This document shows, piece after piece, positions 6,992-16,802 of a stretch of DNA of 31,471 bases. The stretch comes from Proteobacteria bacterium UBA6921 (GTDB taxonomy: Bacteria; Pseudomonadota; Gammaproteobacteria; SG8-11), in assembly GCA_002450895.1 (NCBI GenBank), contig DKAR01000086.1, positions 231-31,701 of the forward strand, given 5' to 3'. Numbering within the stretch: position 1 is the first letter of the stretch; the number at the start of each line of letters is the position of its first letter. Position numbers and translations under genes: made by a program. The notes under the pieces were generated by a model, which saw only the letters and a program-made list of their open reading frames with translations, was not told where the DNA came from and ran no database searches.

Positions 6992-8645
6992 GTGCGATGC
7001 GTGCCTGGGAAACGAGTTGAATAAATCCCCGGTAGAGTTCCGGCGTGATGTCGGCTTTTGACTGCGCCGTATCGGCGTAGAAGAAGCCAATACTCTTTTC
7101 GCCCAACTTGATTGCGGCGGCGACGAACGATTTTGCCCCGACCGACGAGATGAAATCCGGTCGAATCTTTCCGCGCCACGACTCATCGGTGGCGTTCTTG
7201 ACCAGAACTTCGTCGCCCGACAAGGTCAGCTTCGAGAACAGATCCGATTCGGGGGACACATCACGCACAAAATAGCTCTTCAATTTGTCGGCGCTGGGGC
7301 CCACAGAGAAACGCGCCTTGTAACGCGCCCGGTCCGGCGTCAGTAGACAAAGCATCGCATTGTCATACCCAACGCCGTGCTGCATGCCTTCCAGGATCTT
7401 TCCGAAGATCATGTTGATGTCGGTGCGCTGGGTGATCATAAGTGTGATATCACCCAGCACGTTGACGAGAATCCCGGTATCACCACGCACTGACTTGCGA
7501 GTTGGCGTGGCATTTTGATCCGCGCCGGCAGTGGTCGAGGTACCTTCTGGAATTGTTTCGCGCGAACCCTCCGGCAAGGCGGCCGGATCGGCGTTAATCT
7601 CCGCAGTTGAACTCACGAGGTAGGCGAATGTGCGCGCCGTCTTGTTGCGCGGATCATCGTCGGCCCCGGTAATTTTGGGGCGCAAAAGTTTCTTGTCGAG
7701 CCCATACTCCTCGGCGAGATCGCAGGACATTTTGAACGATGTGCTCAGGCACTGGTCAATCAGATCGCCGCGTAAACCGGAAGCATCCTGAAGTCCTTTG
7801 AGCAGATCGTCATAGTCAACTGCCCCGGCCGTTTCCGGCGTGTAGAGGCAGTCCATAAGCCTCGAGCCGTAGGAGGCCAGTGCAGCATTGAGTTGCTGCT
7901 GGTTACGGATCGGGCCTTTTCCCGAGCGGGAGAACTCAGTGACGGTCTGGGTGATCGGCGCCGGAAAACCCCACTTCTTGAGGATCTCCTGTGCGATCTG
8001 CTTCAGGCTGATACCGAGGACTTCCTGCTGCGCGCGCTCCCAGGTGTAGTTCTTGTCCTGGATCAATGCGCGCATTTTCAGGTAATCGTCGGGAATGGTC
8101 ACGGCAACGACGATTTCGCCGAGGTTGTGCAGTAACCCGCAGGTATATGTTTCCTCAGCGTCGGGATTGTTGCTGCGGACCGCAATCTCACGGATAAAGC
8201 CGGCCGAGAGATACGATTTGACGAGCAATGAGCTCATGTTGATCGACGGATGTTTAAACTGAAAGCTGTCGATCACTTTCATCGCCAACGTGATGTTCCG
8301 AACCGTATCGAATCCCAGCATGACGACGGCGCGTGAGGCGACACTCACCTTCATGTTGTTGCGAACGTAGTGTGGTGAGTTGGCGACGCGCAACAACTTG
8401 GTGGTCAGATTTGCGTCTTTACCAATTTCATGAGCCAGCTCGGTCACTTCCGTTTCCTGGCTTGAGCTCATCATGCGAATGCGATTGACGCTCGCGCTGA
8501 ATATCGGCATATCCCCGATCTGTTCGATGCGCGCAAGAATGCGATCCAGGGTGGACGGTTCGGGGTTCGGCGTGTCAGGACTATTGCTTGTCACGGGGAG
8601 GGACGTGTCCACATCGGCGGAAGCTGCACGAACTGTTGTCGACAA
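6975..8645 (-). CDS. HDOD-GAF signalling protein
   Basis: The 556-residue cytoplasmic protein combines an HDOD domain (about 36-240) with a C-terminal GAF domain (about 388-553), joined by a long Pro/Thr-rich linker. HDOD is an HD-related domain usually without full metal ligands, used in signalling and c-di-GMP-linked regulation. Here the motif reads LLHNLGEI, with HN in place of HD. The GAF part (FGKILEGMQHGVGYDNAML ... FVAAAIKLGEKSIGFFYAD) may bind a small ligand. The only start after the upstream in-frame TAG that includes the whole HDOD domain is TTG at 8645, and no good ribosome site precedes it. It is the last gene of the five-gene minus-strand run, 33 bases after its neighbour. Confidence 0.88.
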   Translation of the reverse strand: MSTTVRAASADVDTSLPVTSNSPDTPNPEPSTLDRILARIEQIGDMPIFSASVNRIRMMSSSQETEVTELAHEIGKDANLTTKLLRVANSPHYVRNNMKVSVASRAVVMLGFDTVRNITLAMKVIDSFQFKHPSINMSSLLVKSYLSAGFIREIAVRSNNPDAEETYTCGLLHNLGEIVVAVTIPDDYLKMRALIQDKNYTWERAQQEVLGISLKQIAQEILKKWGFPAPITQTVTEFSRSGKGPIRNQQQLNAALASYGSRLMDCLYTPETAGAVDYDDLLKGLQDASGLRGDLIDQCLSTSFKMSCDLAEEYGLDKKLLRPKITGADDDPRNKTARTFAYLVSSTAEINADPAALPEGSRETIPEGTSTTAGADQNATPTRKSVRGDTGILVNVLGDITLMITQRTDINMIFGKILEGMQHGVGYDNAMLCLLTPDRARYKARFSVGPSADKLKSYFVRDVSPESDLFSKLTLSGDEVLVKNATDESWRGKIRPDFISSVGAKSFVAAAIKLGEKSIGFFYADTAQSKADITPELYRGFIQLVSQARIALSVRR

Positions 8646-8678
8646 CCCCGCGGCGATCTTGAATATGGACCGGTGGTT

Positions 8679-11675
8679 CTACTGTTGCGGCAGGAACGGG
8701 ACCGGGGCGCCCTGGAACGCATGAGCGGCCAGCAGTCGCGCGACCAGGGCAGGAGGTCGGGAAACGTAGAGCTGCGGTGCGTACAGGTTCCAGACCTTGC
8801 GGGCACCCTCATCGTCTCCGCTTGCGACGCGCCCCAACAGGGAACACAGCAGCAAATATTCTGCGTGCATGTGGGCGTAGCGCGTGGGGGTAGCCAACAG
8901 GTTGTCCGCGATCCTGCCCGTGGACACTGTGTCGCGTTGTGTCAGCGCCGTCCATAACACAAGCCATTGGTGCTGGAGCGGTGACAGCGCCGAACCGCAG
9001 GGTGCGCTGGCGATTCGTTTCCAGACGACTTGTACCGACTCTGGCGGTAACTGGGGAATCATGAGATTCGCGACATTGGAAAGATGGTGCAGCCAATCCT
9101 CGGATGCTACGGAGCCTCGACACTCGAGGAATGTCTCACGTGTGAAGCGCAGGCTCTCGACGGTGAGTGGGTGCATGCCGTCGAGCAGTCTTGCGTCTCC
9201 TTCAAGGAGGTAACGCTGCGCGCGCTCTGCGGTAGCGACAATCACTGTGCGCTCATAGTCTTTGAATTGGGTAGTCTCCGCATCGCGATTCGGCGGGCGG
9301 TCGGCGAGGAGAATCTCCAGCGCCGGAATCGATGCGTTTCGAAACGAAATGAACTTGGTTGCGTTTTCGCGCAAGAAGCGATTGCGCGCAGCACGCAAGT
9401 CGACGACTGGGTCGTAATCGGAATTCGCCGCAATTGAAAATGAACTGAACAGGGGGCCGAGCGAGCGTGCGTCGCCGATGCGGCGCAGATCGAGATCGTG
9501 GTCGCTGAGAATTCCGACGCGCCCGAGCTCAGCACGAATCGACGGCGAATTCAGGTTGCCAAGCTTCGGGAGAGGTACAGCCCCGTCTGCCCGCGCCACA
9601 AATATCATGTCCACGCCGTTTGGCGCGTAAATGATGTAGTTTGGGAAATACTCCGACATCGCTTTCACAATGGAGGCCACCAGCGCTTCATCAACCTCAT
9701 ACGTTTGTATCCATTGCAGAAGAATGCCGTTCGAATTCAGGTGCCGTCTTACGTGCGCGTAGAACTCCCTGGTAAACAGGCTTGCGACGCCGCTGACCCA
9801 CGGATTGGATGGCTCGGAAAGAATGATGTCATAGCGTTTGTTGTGTGTAGAAAAATAGGTCTTCGCATCGTCAATAAAAATTCGGCTCTCTGGCGCGGTG
9901 TAGGCAAGCTCGACGCGTGGGCGAAAACCCTTTGCCGCTTCGACCATGGACGCCTCGATCTCGATCGTGTCGACCGACGATAACTGGTTTCCGGAAAGCA
10001 GCGTGTGGGTCGACAGGCCCGATCCGAAACCGATGACCGCGGCCGATTGTGCCTGTGGATGAACAGCGATCGGCAGCGCTCCCGCGAGAATCATGGTGCT
10101 TTCGTCCGGAGCCGGCGGTCCGGCCGAAACCATATTGACCGAGGCGTCCGGCTTTCCATTCGTCAGAATGCTTACGTTGCGGCTGGTCGCGGTATTGGTT
10201 GACTGAAGCAGGTCAACGGTTGCCGTCTTGCCATCGCGATGAAAAAGTACTTCAGTCGATGGATTGTGCATTCGTCCGGTGCGATAGACGCCGGACGACG
10301 TTTTCAACGGGTCGAGATTCGCAAACGCGGCAACGCCACCGAGAACCGCAATGGCAATACTCACGGGGACTGCCAATGCTCTTGGTATTGTCGCATCCCG
10401 AATTCGCCACACGATGGCAATGCCCAGGAATATATCGAGGGCCGCACCAACCAGTAGCAGTCCCTTGAGACCCAATACCGTCATCCCCAGATGAGTGGCA
10501 AAGAAAACACCGGCGATGGCGCCAAGCGTATTGGCGGCGTAAACGCCACCAATGCTCTTTTCTCCGTGACCGTGGCGCATGAGTGTGTAAGTTAGCAGTG
10601 GCAACGTCGTACCGGCGAGGAAACTGGTCGGCAACATGACGGCCGCCGCGATCGCGTGACTCGAAACGTTGAACAACAGGTACCCGTTAGCGTCACGAGA
10701 AAGGGTATTGATCAACCACGCCATGACGTCGAAGGTCTGGTTATAAATCCACAACGTCAGCGCCGCGCTGACACCCATTACCAGTTGCACGAGCGCGAGA
10801 AAACGCAGCGAGTTAGACAAGTGATCGATGCGACGTCGAATCCACAATCCGCCCAGTGCGAGGCCAAGAATGAATGCGGAAAGCATCAATTCAAAGGCAT
10901 GGGTGGAGCTTCCCAGCACCATGCTGAGCATGCGAATCCAGACGACTTCGTAAATGAACGATGCGGCTCCGGTGATCGCAGCGACACCGAGCAGGAGATA
11001 GAACCATCGCATATCTGCGTAAGGCGCCGACGAATCGAGGGACACACTGAGTTTCGGTTCGTCTTGCGCGCCGGAGAGACGCAGCACAATTGCGGCGAGC
11101 GCCAGGTTGATGATCCCGGCGGTCTGGATCGTGCCCGGTAGTCCAAATGCATCAATGAGCACGAAGCCGCTGACGAGAACGCCCGCGGCTGCACCAATGC
11201 TGTTGGTGAAGTACAGCATCGCAACACTTCCGCCGGGAGTGTCCGGAAAACGTCGAATCAGGGCGCCGCTCATCAAGGGGAATGTCATGCCAAGCAGGAT
11301 CGATTGCGGAAGAATCAGGAGCGCAGACGAAATCCACTTGACCCATTCAACGCCCACTGGTGAACCCAATCCGGGCAAAAGCGTGTTGTAGGCGAACTGA
11401 ATGTAGCTGTCGAACACACCGTGAAATCCGAGCGCTGCAAAACCGATCAGGCCTTCAACCAATGCATAGCCGCGAAGCAGGTTGCGCCAGCGAACCGAGG
11501 CTTTGCCGCACCACCATGAACCGATCGCCATGCCGCCCATGAAGATCGCCAATACCAGCGTTTGCGCATACGCGGCATGACCCAGGAATAATTTCAGGTA
11601 GTGCGTCCAGATTGATTCATAGATCAAACCTGAAAATCCGGACAGCGCAAAAAGCGCGTATAACAATCTTTTCAT
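8679..11675 (-). CDS. Fused MFS/spermidine-synthase-like membrane protein (paralogue A)
   Basis: This 998-residue protein starts with a polytopic membrane part (about 1-460, roughly a dozen hydrophobic segments). It continues with a Rossmann methyltransferase-fold domain of the spermidine synthase type (about 480-760) and ends in an alpha-helical tail (about 760-998). SAM-pocket motifs are visible: VIGFGSGLSTHTLL near 548, VDTIEIEASMVEAA, and IDDAKTYFSTHNKRYDII. The position of the catalytic Asp in true aminopropyltransferases (D-S/T-S/T-D-P) reads SEPSNPW near 620. Spermidine synthesis is therefore not assured and the product is unknown. The ATG at 11675 opens directly with the first hydrophobic segment. 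It is a clear paralogue of the gene at 13686-16658. Confidence 0.85.
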   Translation of the reverse strand: MKRLLYALFALSGFSGLIYESIWTHYLKLFLGHAAYAQTLVLAIFMGGMAIGSWWCGKASVRWRNLLRGYALVEGLIGFAALGFHGVFDSYIQFAYNTLLPGLGSPVGVEWVKWISSALLILPQSILLGMTFPLMSGALIRRFPDTPGGSVAMLYFTNSIGAAAGVLVSGFVLIDAFGLPGTIQTAGIINLALAAIVLRLSGAQDEPKLSVSLDSSAPYADMRWFYLLLGVAAITGAASFIYEVVWIRMLSMVLGSSTHAFELMLSAFILGLALGGLWIRRRIDHLSNSLRFLALVQLVMGVSAALTLWIYNQTFDVMAWLINTLSRDANGYLLFNVSSHAIAAAVMLPTSFLAGTTLPLLTYTLMRHGHGEKSIGGVYAANTLGAIAGVFFATHLGMTVLGLKGLLLVGAALDIFLGIAIVWRIRDATIPRALAVPVSIAIAVLGGVAAFANLDPLKTSSGVYRTGRMHNPSTEVLFHRDGKTATVDLLQSTNTATSRNVSILTNGKPDASVNMVSAGPPAPDESTMILAGALPIAVHPQAQSAAVIGFGSGLSTHTLLSGNQLSSVDTIEIEASMVEAAKGFRPRVELAYTAPESRIFIDDAKTYFSTHNKRYDIILSEPSNPWVSGVASLFTREFYAHVRRHLNSNGILLQWIQTYEVDEALVASIVKAMSEYFPNYIIYAPNGVDMIFVARADGAVPLPKLGNLNSPSIRAELGRVGILSDHDLDLRRIGDARSLGPLFSSFSIAANSDYDPVVDLRAARNRFLRENATKFISFRNASIPALEILLADRPPNRDAETTQFKDYERTVIVATAERAQRYLLEGDARLLDGMHPLTVESLRFTRETFLECRGSVASEDWLHHLSNVANLMIPQLPPESVQVVWKRIASAPCGSALSPLQHQWLVLWTALTQRDTVSTGRIADNLLATPTRYAHMHAEYLLLCSLLGRVASGDDEGARKVWNLYAPQLYVSRPPALVARLLAAHAFQGAPVPFLPQQ

Positions 11676-11701
11676 ACAGCTTCAGGCTTCTTGGTAATGC
11701 G

Positions 11702-13027
11702 CTAGTGGTTCGGGGCGGGACTCGCCTTGATATACACATCTCGCTGCGGGAACGGAATGGTGATTTGTTGTTTTTTGAATTCGCGCCACACAGATAAGTA
11801 GACTTCTGATCGAATGCTGCCCAATCCCTCCTCCGGGTCGCCGATCCAGACACGCAGTTCGAGATTGATTCCATTGTCCGCAAACGCAGTCAACAAACAC
11901 ACCGGCTGCGGGTCCTGAATAACGCGCGAATTCGCACGGGCCGCGTCGAGCATGATTCGCATCGCCTGTTCCGGATCATCCGAATAACTGATTTGCACCG
12001 GAATCTTCACCCGGACGCGCCGATCCGAGTACGTCCAGTTGATGACATTTGTCGTAATCAGCGTTTCGTTCGGGATCAGTGTTTCGACGCCATCGCGGCT
12101 GCGAACCACAACATAACGGGCGCGCAGCGCCTTGATCTCGCCCATGCTGTCACCGACTGTCACAACGTCGCCCGGGCGTATCGAGCGGTCGAACACAAGA
12201 ATGATTCCGCTGACAATGTTGCTGGCGATGCGTTGCAGGCCGAATCCAAGTCCTACGCCAAGCGCGCCGCCGAAGACCGCGAGCGCGGTTAGATCAATAC
12301 CGGCCATACGCAAAGAGGACAGGATCGCAAGTGCCAATAGCGTAAAGCGCGAGAATTTTGCGATACCGATACGCGTGCCGACATCAAAACGATGGGAGCG
12401 CTCCAGCTGGCGTTCTACGATTTTCGAGAGCCACTGAGCTGCCAAAAGAAGTACTGCGATTGAAACAATAAGCCTGAGTACGGTCAGCAATGAAAACCGC
12501 GTCTCGCCGAAGACGATGGCGGCCTGATCCATCCAGGTAACAATATCCTCCAGCCATCCCAGCAGATGAAGTACAACAGCGCCCCAGACAAACACGCTGA
12601 TCATTTTCATCGCAGAACGTGTTGACTGGGCGTCGGTCGAAGTGCGGGAAAATGTGAATGCCGCGATGCGAATGACCAGCCATGCGGCAAGCAGAATCAG
12701 CCCTGTGTCCAGCCAGCTGCCCACCGCCTGCATGCGCGAAACGATTCCGCGTGCAATCAGCATGAAGGCGAGCGTCGCGGCCGGGAAGAGCAACTGGCTT
12801 GCGGCCGACGCCAGCATGTCGCGTCTGTTTTCGACGCCAGGTTCCCGCGTGCGGAACTGCAGACGGTACGAAACGGTTCGTTTCAGCAGCCACGCGCCGA
12901 GCACGCAAACCAGGATTATGCCGAGTTGAAAGGCGCCATCGGGCGAGAGAAGCATGTCAACTTTTTCAGCCAGAAAAGACCCGAAGCCCGGCGATTCACT
13001 CACGATGGAAAACTCCCGGATGTCCAC
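11702..13027 (-). CDS. MscS-family mechanosensitive ion channel
   Basis: The 441-residue inner-membrane protein has a variable multi-helix N-terminal half. It is followed by the MscS pore helix TM3, rich in Gly and Ala (LAVFGGALGVGLGFGLQRIA, near residues 248-270), with the usual NIVSGIILVFDRSIRPGDVV continuation. The beta domain (about 280-335) includes IPNETLITTNVINWTYSD, and an alpha/beta C-terminal domain completes it. Such channels open under membrane tension to release solutes during hypo-osmotic shock. The start is GTG at 13027 with a weak ribosome site. It lies 26 bases before paralogue A and 42 bases after the DUF502 gene, so it is within the same transcription unit. Confidence 0.92.
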   Translation of the reverse strand: MDIREFSIVSESPGFGSFLAEKVDMLLSPDGAFQLGIILVCVLGAWLLKRTVSYRLQFRTREPGVENRRDMLASAASQLLFPAATLAFMLIARGIVSRMQAVGSWLDTGLILLAAWLVIRIAAFTFSRTSTDAQSTRSAMKMISVFVWGAVVLHLLGWLEDIVTWMDQAAIVFGETRFSLLTVLRLIVSIAVLLLAAQWLSKIVERQLERSHRFDVGTRIGIAKFSRFTLLALAILSSLRMAGIDLTALAVFGGALGVGLGFGLQRIASNIVSGIILVFDRSIRPGDVVTVGDSMGEIKALRARYVVVRSRDGVETLIPNETLITTNVINWTYSDRRVRVKIPVQISYSDDPEQAMRIMLDAARANSRVIQDPQPVCLLTAFADNGINLELRVWIGDPEEGLGSIRSEVYLSVWREFKKQQITIPFPQRDVYIKASPAPNH

Positions 13028-13069
13028 TGCCGGAAGACTTTTGGGGTGGCACTGGGAAGAGCACGGACA

Positions 13070-13681
13070 TTAACGGGTCTCAGTACGCGCGGGCGCGTTT
13101 TCGCCGGTGATCATACCTGCGGTGATCGCGAATCGCATGGCGTCCTTGGCAGACATCGACGACGGAAGCACCGCCGAACGCGGCACCAGCACGGTGTGCC
13201 CGCCAATCTGGTAGCTGAGCGGAAGATAAACCGCGACGTAATCATCCGGTAGGGATGGGTCGATCTTCGACACGTGTTCGTTGGTCAGGAACCCGACAAC
13301 CCACAAGTCAGGCTCACTGATTTTCACACGCACCACTTGGCCCAGCTGATTGTCCTTGGAACCGGCGAGAAACTTCATCAGGTCGCGAATCGAGCCATAG
13401 ACGGATTTTACAAGCGGGACGCGCCCCAGCATCTCCTCGCCAAATTTCACGAGTTGGCGGACAACGTAGGCCTTCATCAGTAGGCCGACGGAAAAGACCA
13501 AGCCAATTCCGGCCACCAGTCCCATGCCGGTCCAGTAGTACTCCTCCGGAATGATGAACTTGATGGCGGCACCGAGACGCGACTCGGCGGCGGATCCCAA
13601 CCAAAAGAGGATGTACAGTGTCAGGGCGGAAGGAAGAATCGTCGCCAGACCGGTGAGAAAGACGCGGCTTATTTTTTTCAT
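13070..13681 (-). CDS. DUF502-family membrane protein
   Basis: This 203-residue protein has two N-terminal transmembrane segments (about 7-30 and 50-72). A conserved cytoplasmic region follows, with RVPLVKSVYGSIRDLMKFL near 88-106, then VVGFLTN and VAVYLPLSYQIGGHTVLVP. These match the DUF502 family, whose function is not established. The ATG at 13681 is only four bases from the stop of paralogue B, and its AGG ribosome site lies over that stop. That indicates translational coupling. Its place next to an MscS channel may point to a membrane-stress role, which is inference. Confidence 0.88.
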   Translation of the reverse strand: MKKISRVFLTGLATILPSALTLYILFWLGSAAESRLGAAIKFIIPEEYYWTGMGLVAGIGLVFSVGLLMKAYVVRQLVKFGEEMLGRVPLVKSVYGSIRDLMKFLAGSKDNQLGQVVRVKISEPDLWVVGFLTNEHVSKIDPSLPDDYVAVYLPLSYQIGGHTVLVPRSAVLPSSMSAKDAMRFAITAGMITGENAPARTETR

Positions 13682-13685
13682 ATGC

Positions 13686-16658
13686 CTAGTTTAGCCCGAG
13701 ATGCGCTTTAAATAGACGCGTCAATATTTCCTCAGACTCGTCAGGTGCGACGTTCGCGAGGTGGTTTTGCCAAGTCTCCCGGGCTCGGGCCCGGTTGTCC
13801 TGCAGCAAGTCGCCGAGAACTGCGGCCTGTACCAGGAAGCGCATTACCGGCGCAGGGTCGCGTTCCGGATCATTGAGCAGTTCGAGGGCTGTCGCTGCCA
13901 TGCGCGGGGCGTCGCGCCGTGCAAGCGATAGCATCAGAGTGATCCAGGCCTTCTTGGTAGACTGCAGTGACGCATTGCACGGCGCGTTCAGTGCGGCGGT
14001 CCAGATTTGCTCAAGTTCGCTCCAGCTGAGAAACGGAAGCGTCAGTCGCGCAAATCCGACCACGCTGACCAGCCAGCTTGAAGGATCAATTTCCGAAGTA
14101 CAGGCGATCATTCCGTCGCGGACATTCTGTGCATAGAACTTGGCGTCGTTGGCCAGGCGGCCGAATTGCGGATCGACGCGGCCGTAGAGCACGTAATCGC
14201 GCAACAATGTTGCCGCAAACGCCGTATCCGAGACCGGAAGAAATGTCGTGGGTGTGTATTGGCTGGAATTGTTTTCCGGTTCCGCAGCGCCAAGATATCG
14301 CGTGGCTGGAATCCCCACGTCGATCAGTCGCAACAAATCGCTGCCGCCGCGCTTCATGAATCTGCTCATTGCGGCGCGGGTGTCGAGGATCGGAAAGTAG
14401 TCGGAATTTGCCGCCACGTCGTAAGAGTCGAAAAGGGGTTGCAGAACGCGACTGTCCCCGATTTTGTGCAGATTCAGGTCGGTCATTCCCTGGATGCCAT
14501 TTCGTGCCAGTTCTTCAGCCATTTCCTGAATGGCAAACAGTCGCGCGGACGGATTCAGCGGTGCATCCCCCGGGCTGGCAATCAAAAGCAGATCGTCACT
14601 ATTGGCTGCATACAAAACATAGTTCGGAAAATGGCGGGAGAGTGCTTTCACGACGGATGCAATCAGCTCGATGTCGATTTCGTACGCCTGGATCCACTGA
14701 ACGAGCACACCGTCCTGTGAGAGGTAGCGCGTGATAAGGCGGTAAAATTCGTCGGAAAACAGGCCGGAGACACCGCTGACCCAGGGGTTTGACGGCTCGG
14801 ATGCGATGATGTCGTAGCGCCGATTGTGCGTGGAGAAATAGGTCTTCGCATCGTCAATGTGTATCTTGCTCTTGGGTTCGAGATAGGCGAGATCCACGCG
14901 CGGAAGAAAATGTCGCGCGCCTTCCACCATCTTGGACTCGATTTCGATGGTATCCACGCTCTGGATCGACGGGATGCTTGCCAGAGTGCGTGTCGAAAGC
15001 CCGGATCCGAATCCAATGACGGCGGCGTTTTGAGATGCGGGTCGAATCGCATAGGGAAGCGCGCCGGCGAGAATCATCGTGCTTTCGTCCGGCGAGGGTT
15101 TGGTGGGCGGTCGCATGTTGATCGATGCGTCCGGTTTGCCGTTTGTGCTGATGGTGACGTGTTGCCCCATCTTGTCGGATACGACATCAATCGTTGCCGT
15201 TTTGCCGTCGCGGTGAAAAAGCGAAACGATTGCGGATTCATCCGGGAGGCGACCGTAGCGATAAACGCCCGAGGTCATCTTGACGGGACTGATGTGAAAG
15301 AGGCTAACCGTCGCAATGACGCTACAGACACCGGCAGCGACCACCGCGAAAGAGATGTTCCGCGGCTCGCGGCTTAGAAAAACAAAGATGATCGCAGCGC
15401 CGAGCGCAATATCGATTCCTGCCGCAAGCGTGAGCAGGTTTACTGCGCCCAGCAGCGGCAAGCCCAGGTGCGTCGCAAAAAACACACCCGCAATTGCGCC
15501 GACCGTATTGGCCGCGTACACACGGCCGATGCTTTTTTCCCCGTGTCCCGCCTTGAGCAAAATAAAAGTGAGAAGTGGAAGTGTCATGCCTGCGCAGAAG
15601 GTGGCAGGCAACATCACTGCCGCGGCGATGGCATGACTGCCCAGATTGAACAGCATGTATCCCGTTTCGTCGCGCGAGACGCGAGCGAGAATCCACACCA
15701 TCGCTTCAAAGCTTTGCGAGTAGACGGGGAGGGTCGCGAGGGCCAACCCGCCCATGACAATCTGAATGTGAGCCAGCGTGCGAATCGGACTCGCGACGCG
15801 GTCAATTCGGAATTTGATCCACAATCCACCGAGGGTAAGCCCGAGAATAAACGCTGACAGCATGAGTTCAAATGCATGCGTGGAGCTGCCCAATACCAGG
15901 CTCAGGAGTCTGATCCATACAATTTCGTAGATAAATGACGCCGCGCCGGTGAGCAGCGCAATGGTAAGAAACAGCGACGTTCTGGATGCGGAACGGTCGC
16001 TGGCCGGTTGCGTATCGATTTTCAGCGCCGGCTCGCGCGACCCGCGAGTCAGTGACCACACGGTGAGTGCGAGCAGAATATTGATGACGCCGGCAATTCG
16101 AATCGTGCCCGGCAAGCCAACGGTCCCGATCAGTACGAACCCACTGACGAGAACGCCGAACACTGCGCCCAGGCTGTTGGTGAAGTAGAGCATTGCGACC
16201 GTACCGCCCGGGTGATCCGGAAAGCGCCGCATGATGCCCGCGCTCATTAACGGAAACGTCATGCCGAGCAGGATGGATTGGGGCAGGATCAGCAGGGCGG
16301 CGGTGATCCACTTGTAGGCGACCACTGAGGACGGATTTCCCAGCGACGGAATTAACGTGTCATAGGAAAGTCCCAGAAACCCGACGAAGATCGTGTGAAA
16401 AGCGAGAGCGGCGACACCGATCAAACCCTCGACGAGGGCGTATGCCGCCACGAGATTGCTCCAGCGATCGGAATATCGTGAGCACAGCCAGGAACCCACG
16501 GCCATACCCCCCATGAAGATGGCGAGCACGAGCGTCTGCGCATAGGCGGCGTGCCCGAGAAAGAGCTTCAGGTAGTGAGTCCAGATCGACTCATAGATCA
16601 GTCCGGAAAAGCCGGACAGCGTGAACAGCGCAAAAAAGACCGGTCTTTTGGCAGTCAT
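13686..16658 (-). CDS. Fused MFS/spermidine-synthase-like membrane protein (paralogue B)
   Basis: This 990-residue protein has the same architecture as paralogue A: a polytopic membrane part (about 1-460), a spermidine-synthase-like Rossmann domain and a helical tail. Its first helices are almost identical to those of A (LSGFSGLIYESIWTHYLKLF, FLGHAAYAQTLVLAIFMGG). The SAM-pocket motif VIGFGSGLSTRTL is near 549 and SEPSNPW near 619, again in place of the canonical catalytic Asp motif. The tails diverge. The start at 16658 matches the start of A; an in-frame GTG at 16712 would add 18 residues without helping a signal sequence. It is the first gene of the five-gene run; a weak TACACT -10 may lie at 16688-16693. 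Confidence 0.85.
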   Translation of the reverse strand: MTAKRPVFFALFTLSGFSGLIYESIWTHYLKLFLGHAAYAQTLVLAIFMGGMAVGSWLCSRYSDRWSNLVAAYALVEGLIGVAALAFHTIFVGFLGLSYDTLIPSLGNPSSVVAYKWITAALLILPQSILLGMTFPLMSAGIMRRFPDHPGGTVAMLYFTNSLGAVFGVLVSGFVLIGTVGLPGTIRIAGVINILLALTVWSLTRGSREPALKIDTQPASDRSASRTSLFLTIALLTGAASFIYEIVWIRLLSLVLGSSTHAFELMLSAFILGLTLGGLWIKFRIDRVASPIRTLAHIQIVMGGLALATLPVYSQSFEAMVWILARVSRDETGYMLFNLGSHAIAAAVMLPATFCAGMTLPLLTFILLKAGHGEKSIGRVYAANTVGAIAGVFFATHLGLPLLGAVNLLTLAAGIDIALGAAIIFVFLSREPRNISFAVVAAGVCSVIATVSLFHISPVKMTSGVYRYGRLPDESAIVSLFHRDGKTATIDVVSDKMGQHVTISTNGKPDASINMRPPTKPSPDESTMILAGALPYAIRPASQNAAVIGFGSGLSTRTLASIPSIQSVDTIEIESKMVEGARHFLPRVDLAYLEPKSKIHIDDAKTYFSTHNRRYDIIASEPSNPWVSGVSGLFSDEFYRLITRYLSQDGVLVQWIQAYEIDIELIASVVKALSRHFPNYVLYAANSDDLLLIASPGDAPLNPSARLFAIQEMAEELARNGIQGMTDLNLHKIGDSRVLQPLFDSYDVAANSDYFPILDTRAAMSRFMKRGGSDLLRLIDVGIPATRYLGAAEPENNSSQYTPTTFLPVSDTAFAATLLRDYVLYGRVDPQFGRLANDAKFYAQNVRDGMIACTSEIDPSSWLVSVVGFARLTLPFLSWSELEQIWTAALNAPCNASLQSTKKAWITLMLSLARRDAPRMAATALELLNDPERDPAPVMRFLVQAAVLGDLLQDNRARARETWQNHLANVAPDESEEILTRLFKAHLGLN

Positions 16659-16802
16659 GGGATTCAGGCGAATTGGATAGCGCGCGTAGTGTAACAGCCC
16701 AATAGAAGGCACATGAAAGATGAGTTAATTAGTTGGGCGGCAGCGTATAGCATCCCGGACGCGCAGCGCCACGTTGGGTGGGCTGACTTGAGGAGAACAT
16801 CA

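Noticed and set aside
16713..16802. N-terminal extension of the DUF4399 protein
   Set aside because: A strong GAGGAGA before the ATG at 16803 and a proper signal peptide starting there make the longer form unlikely.
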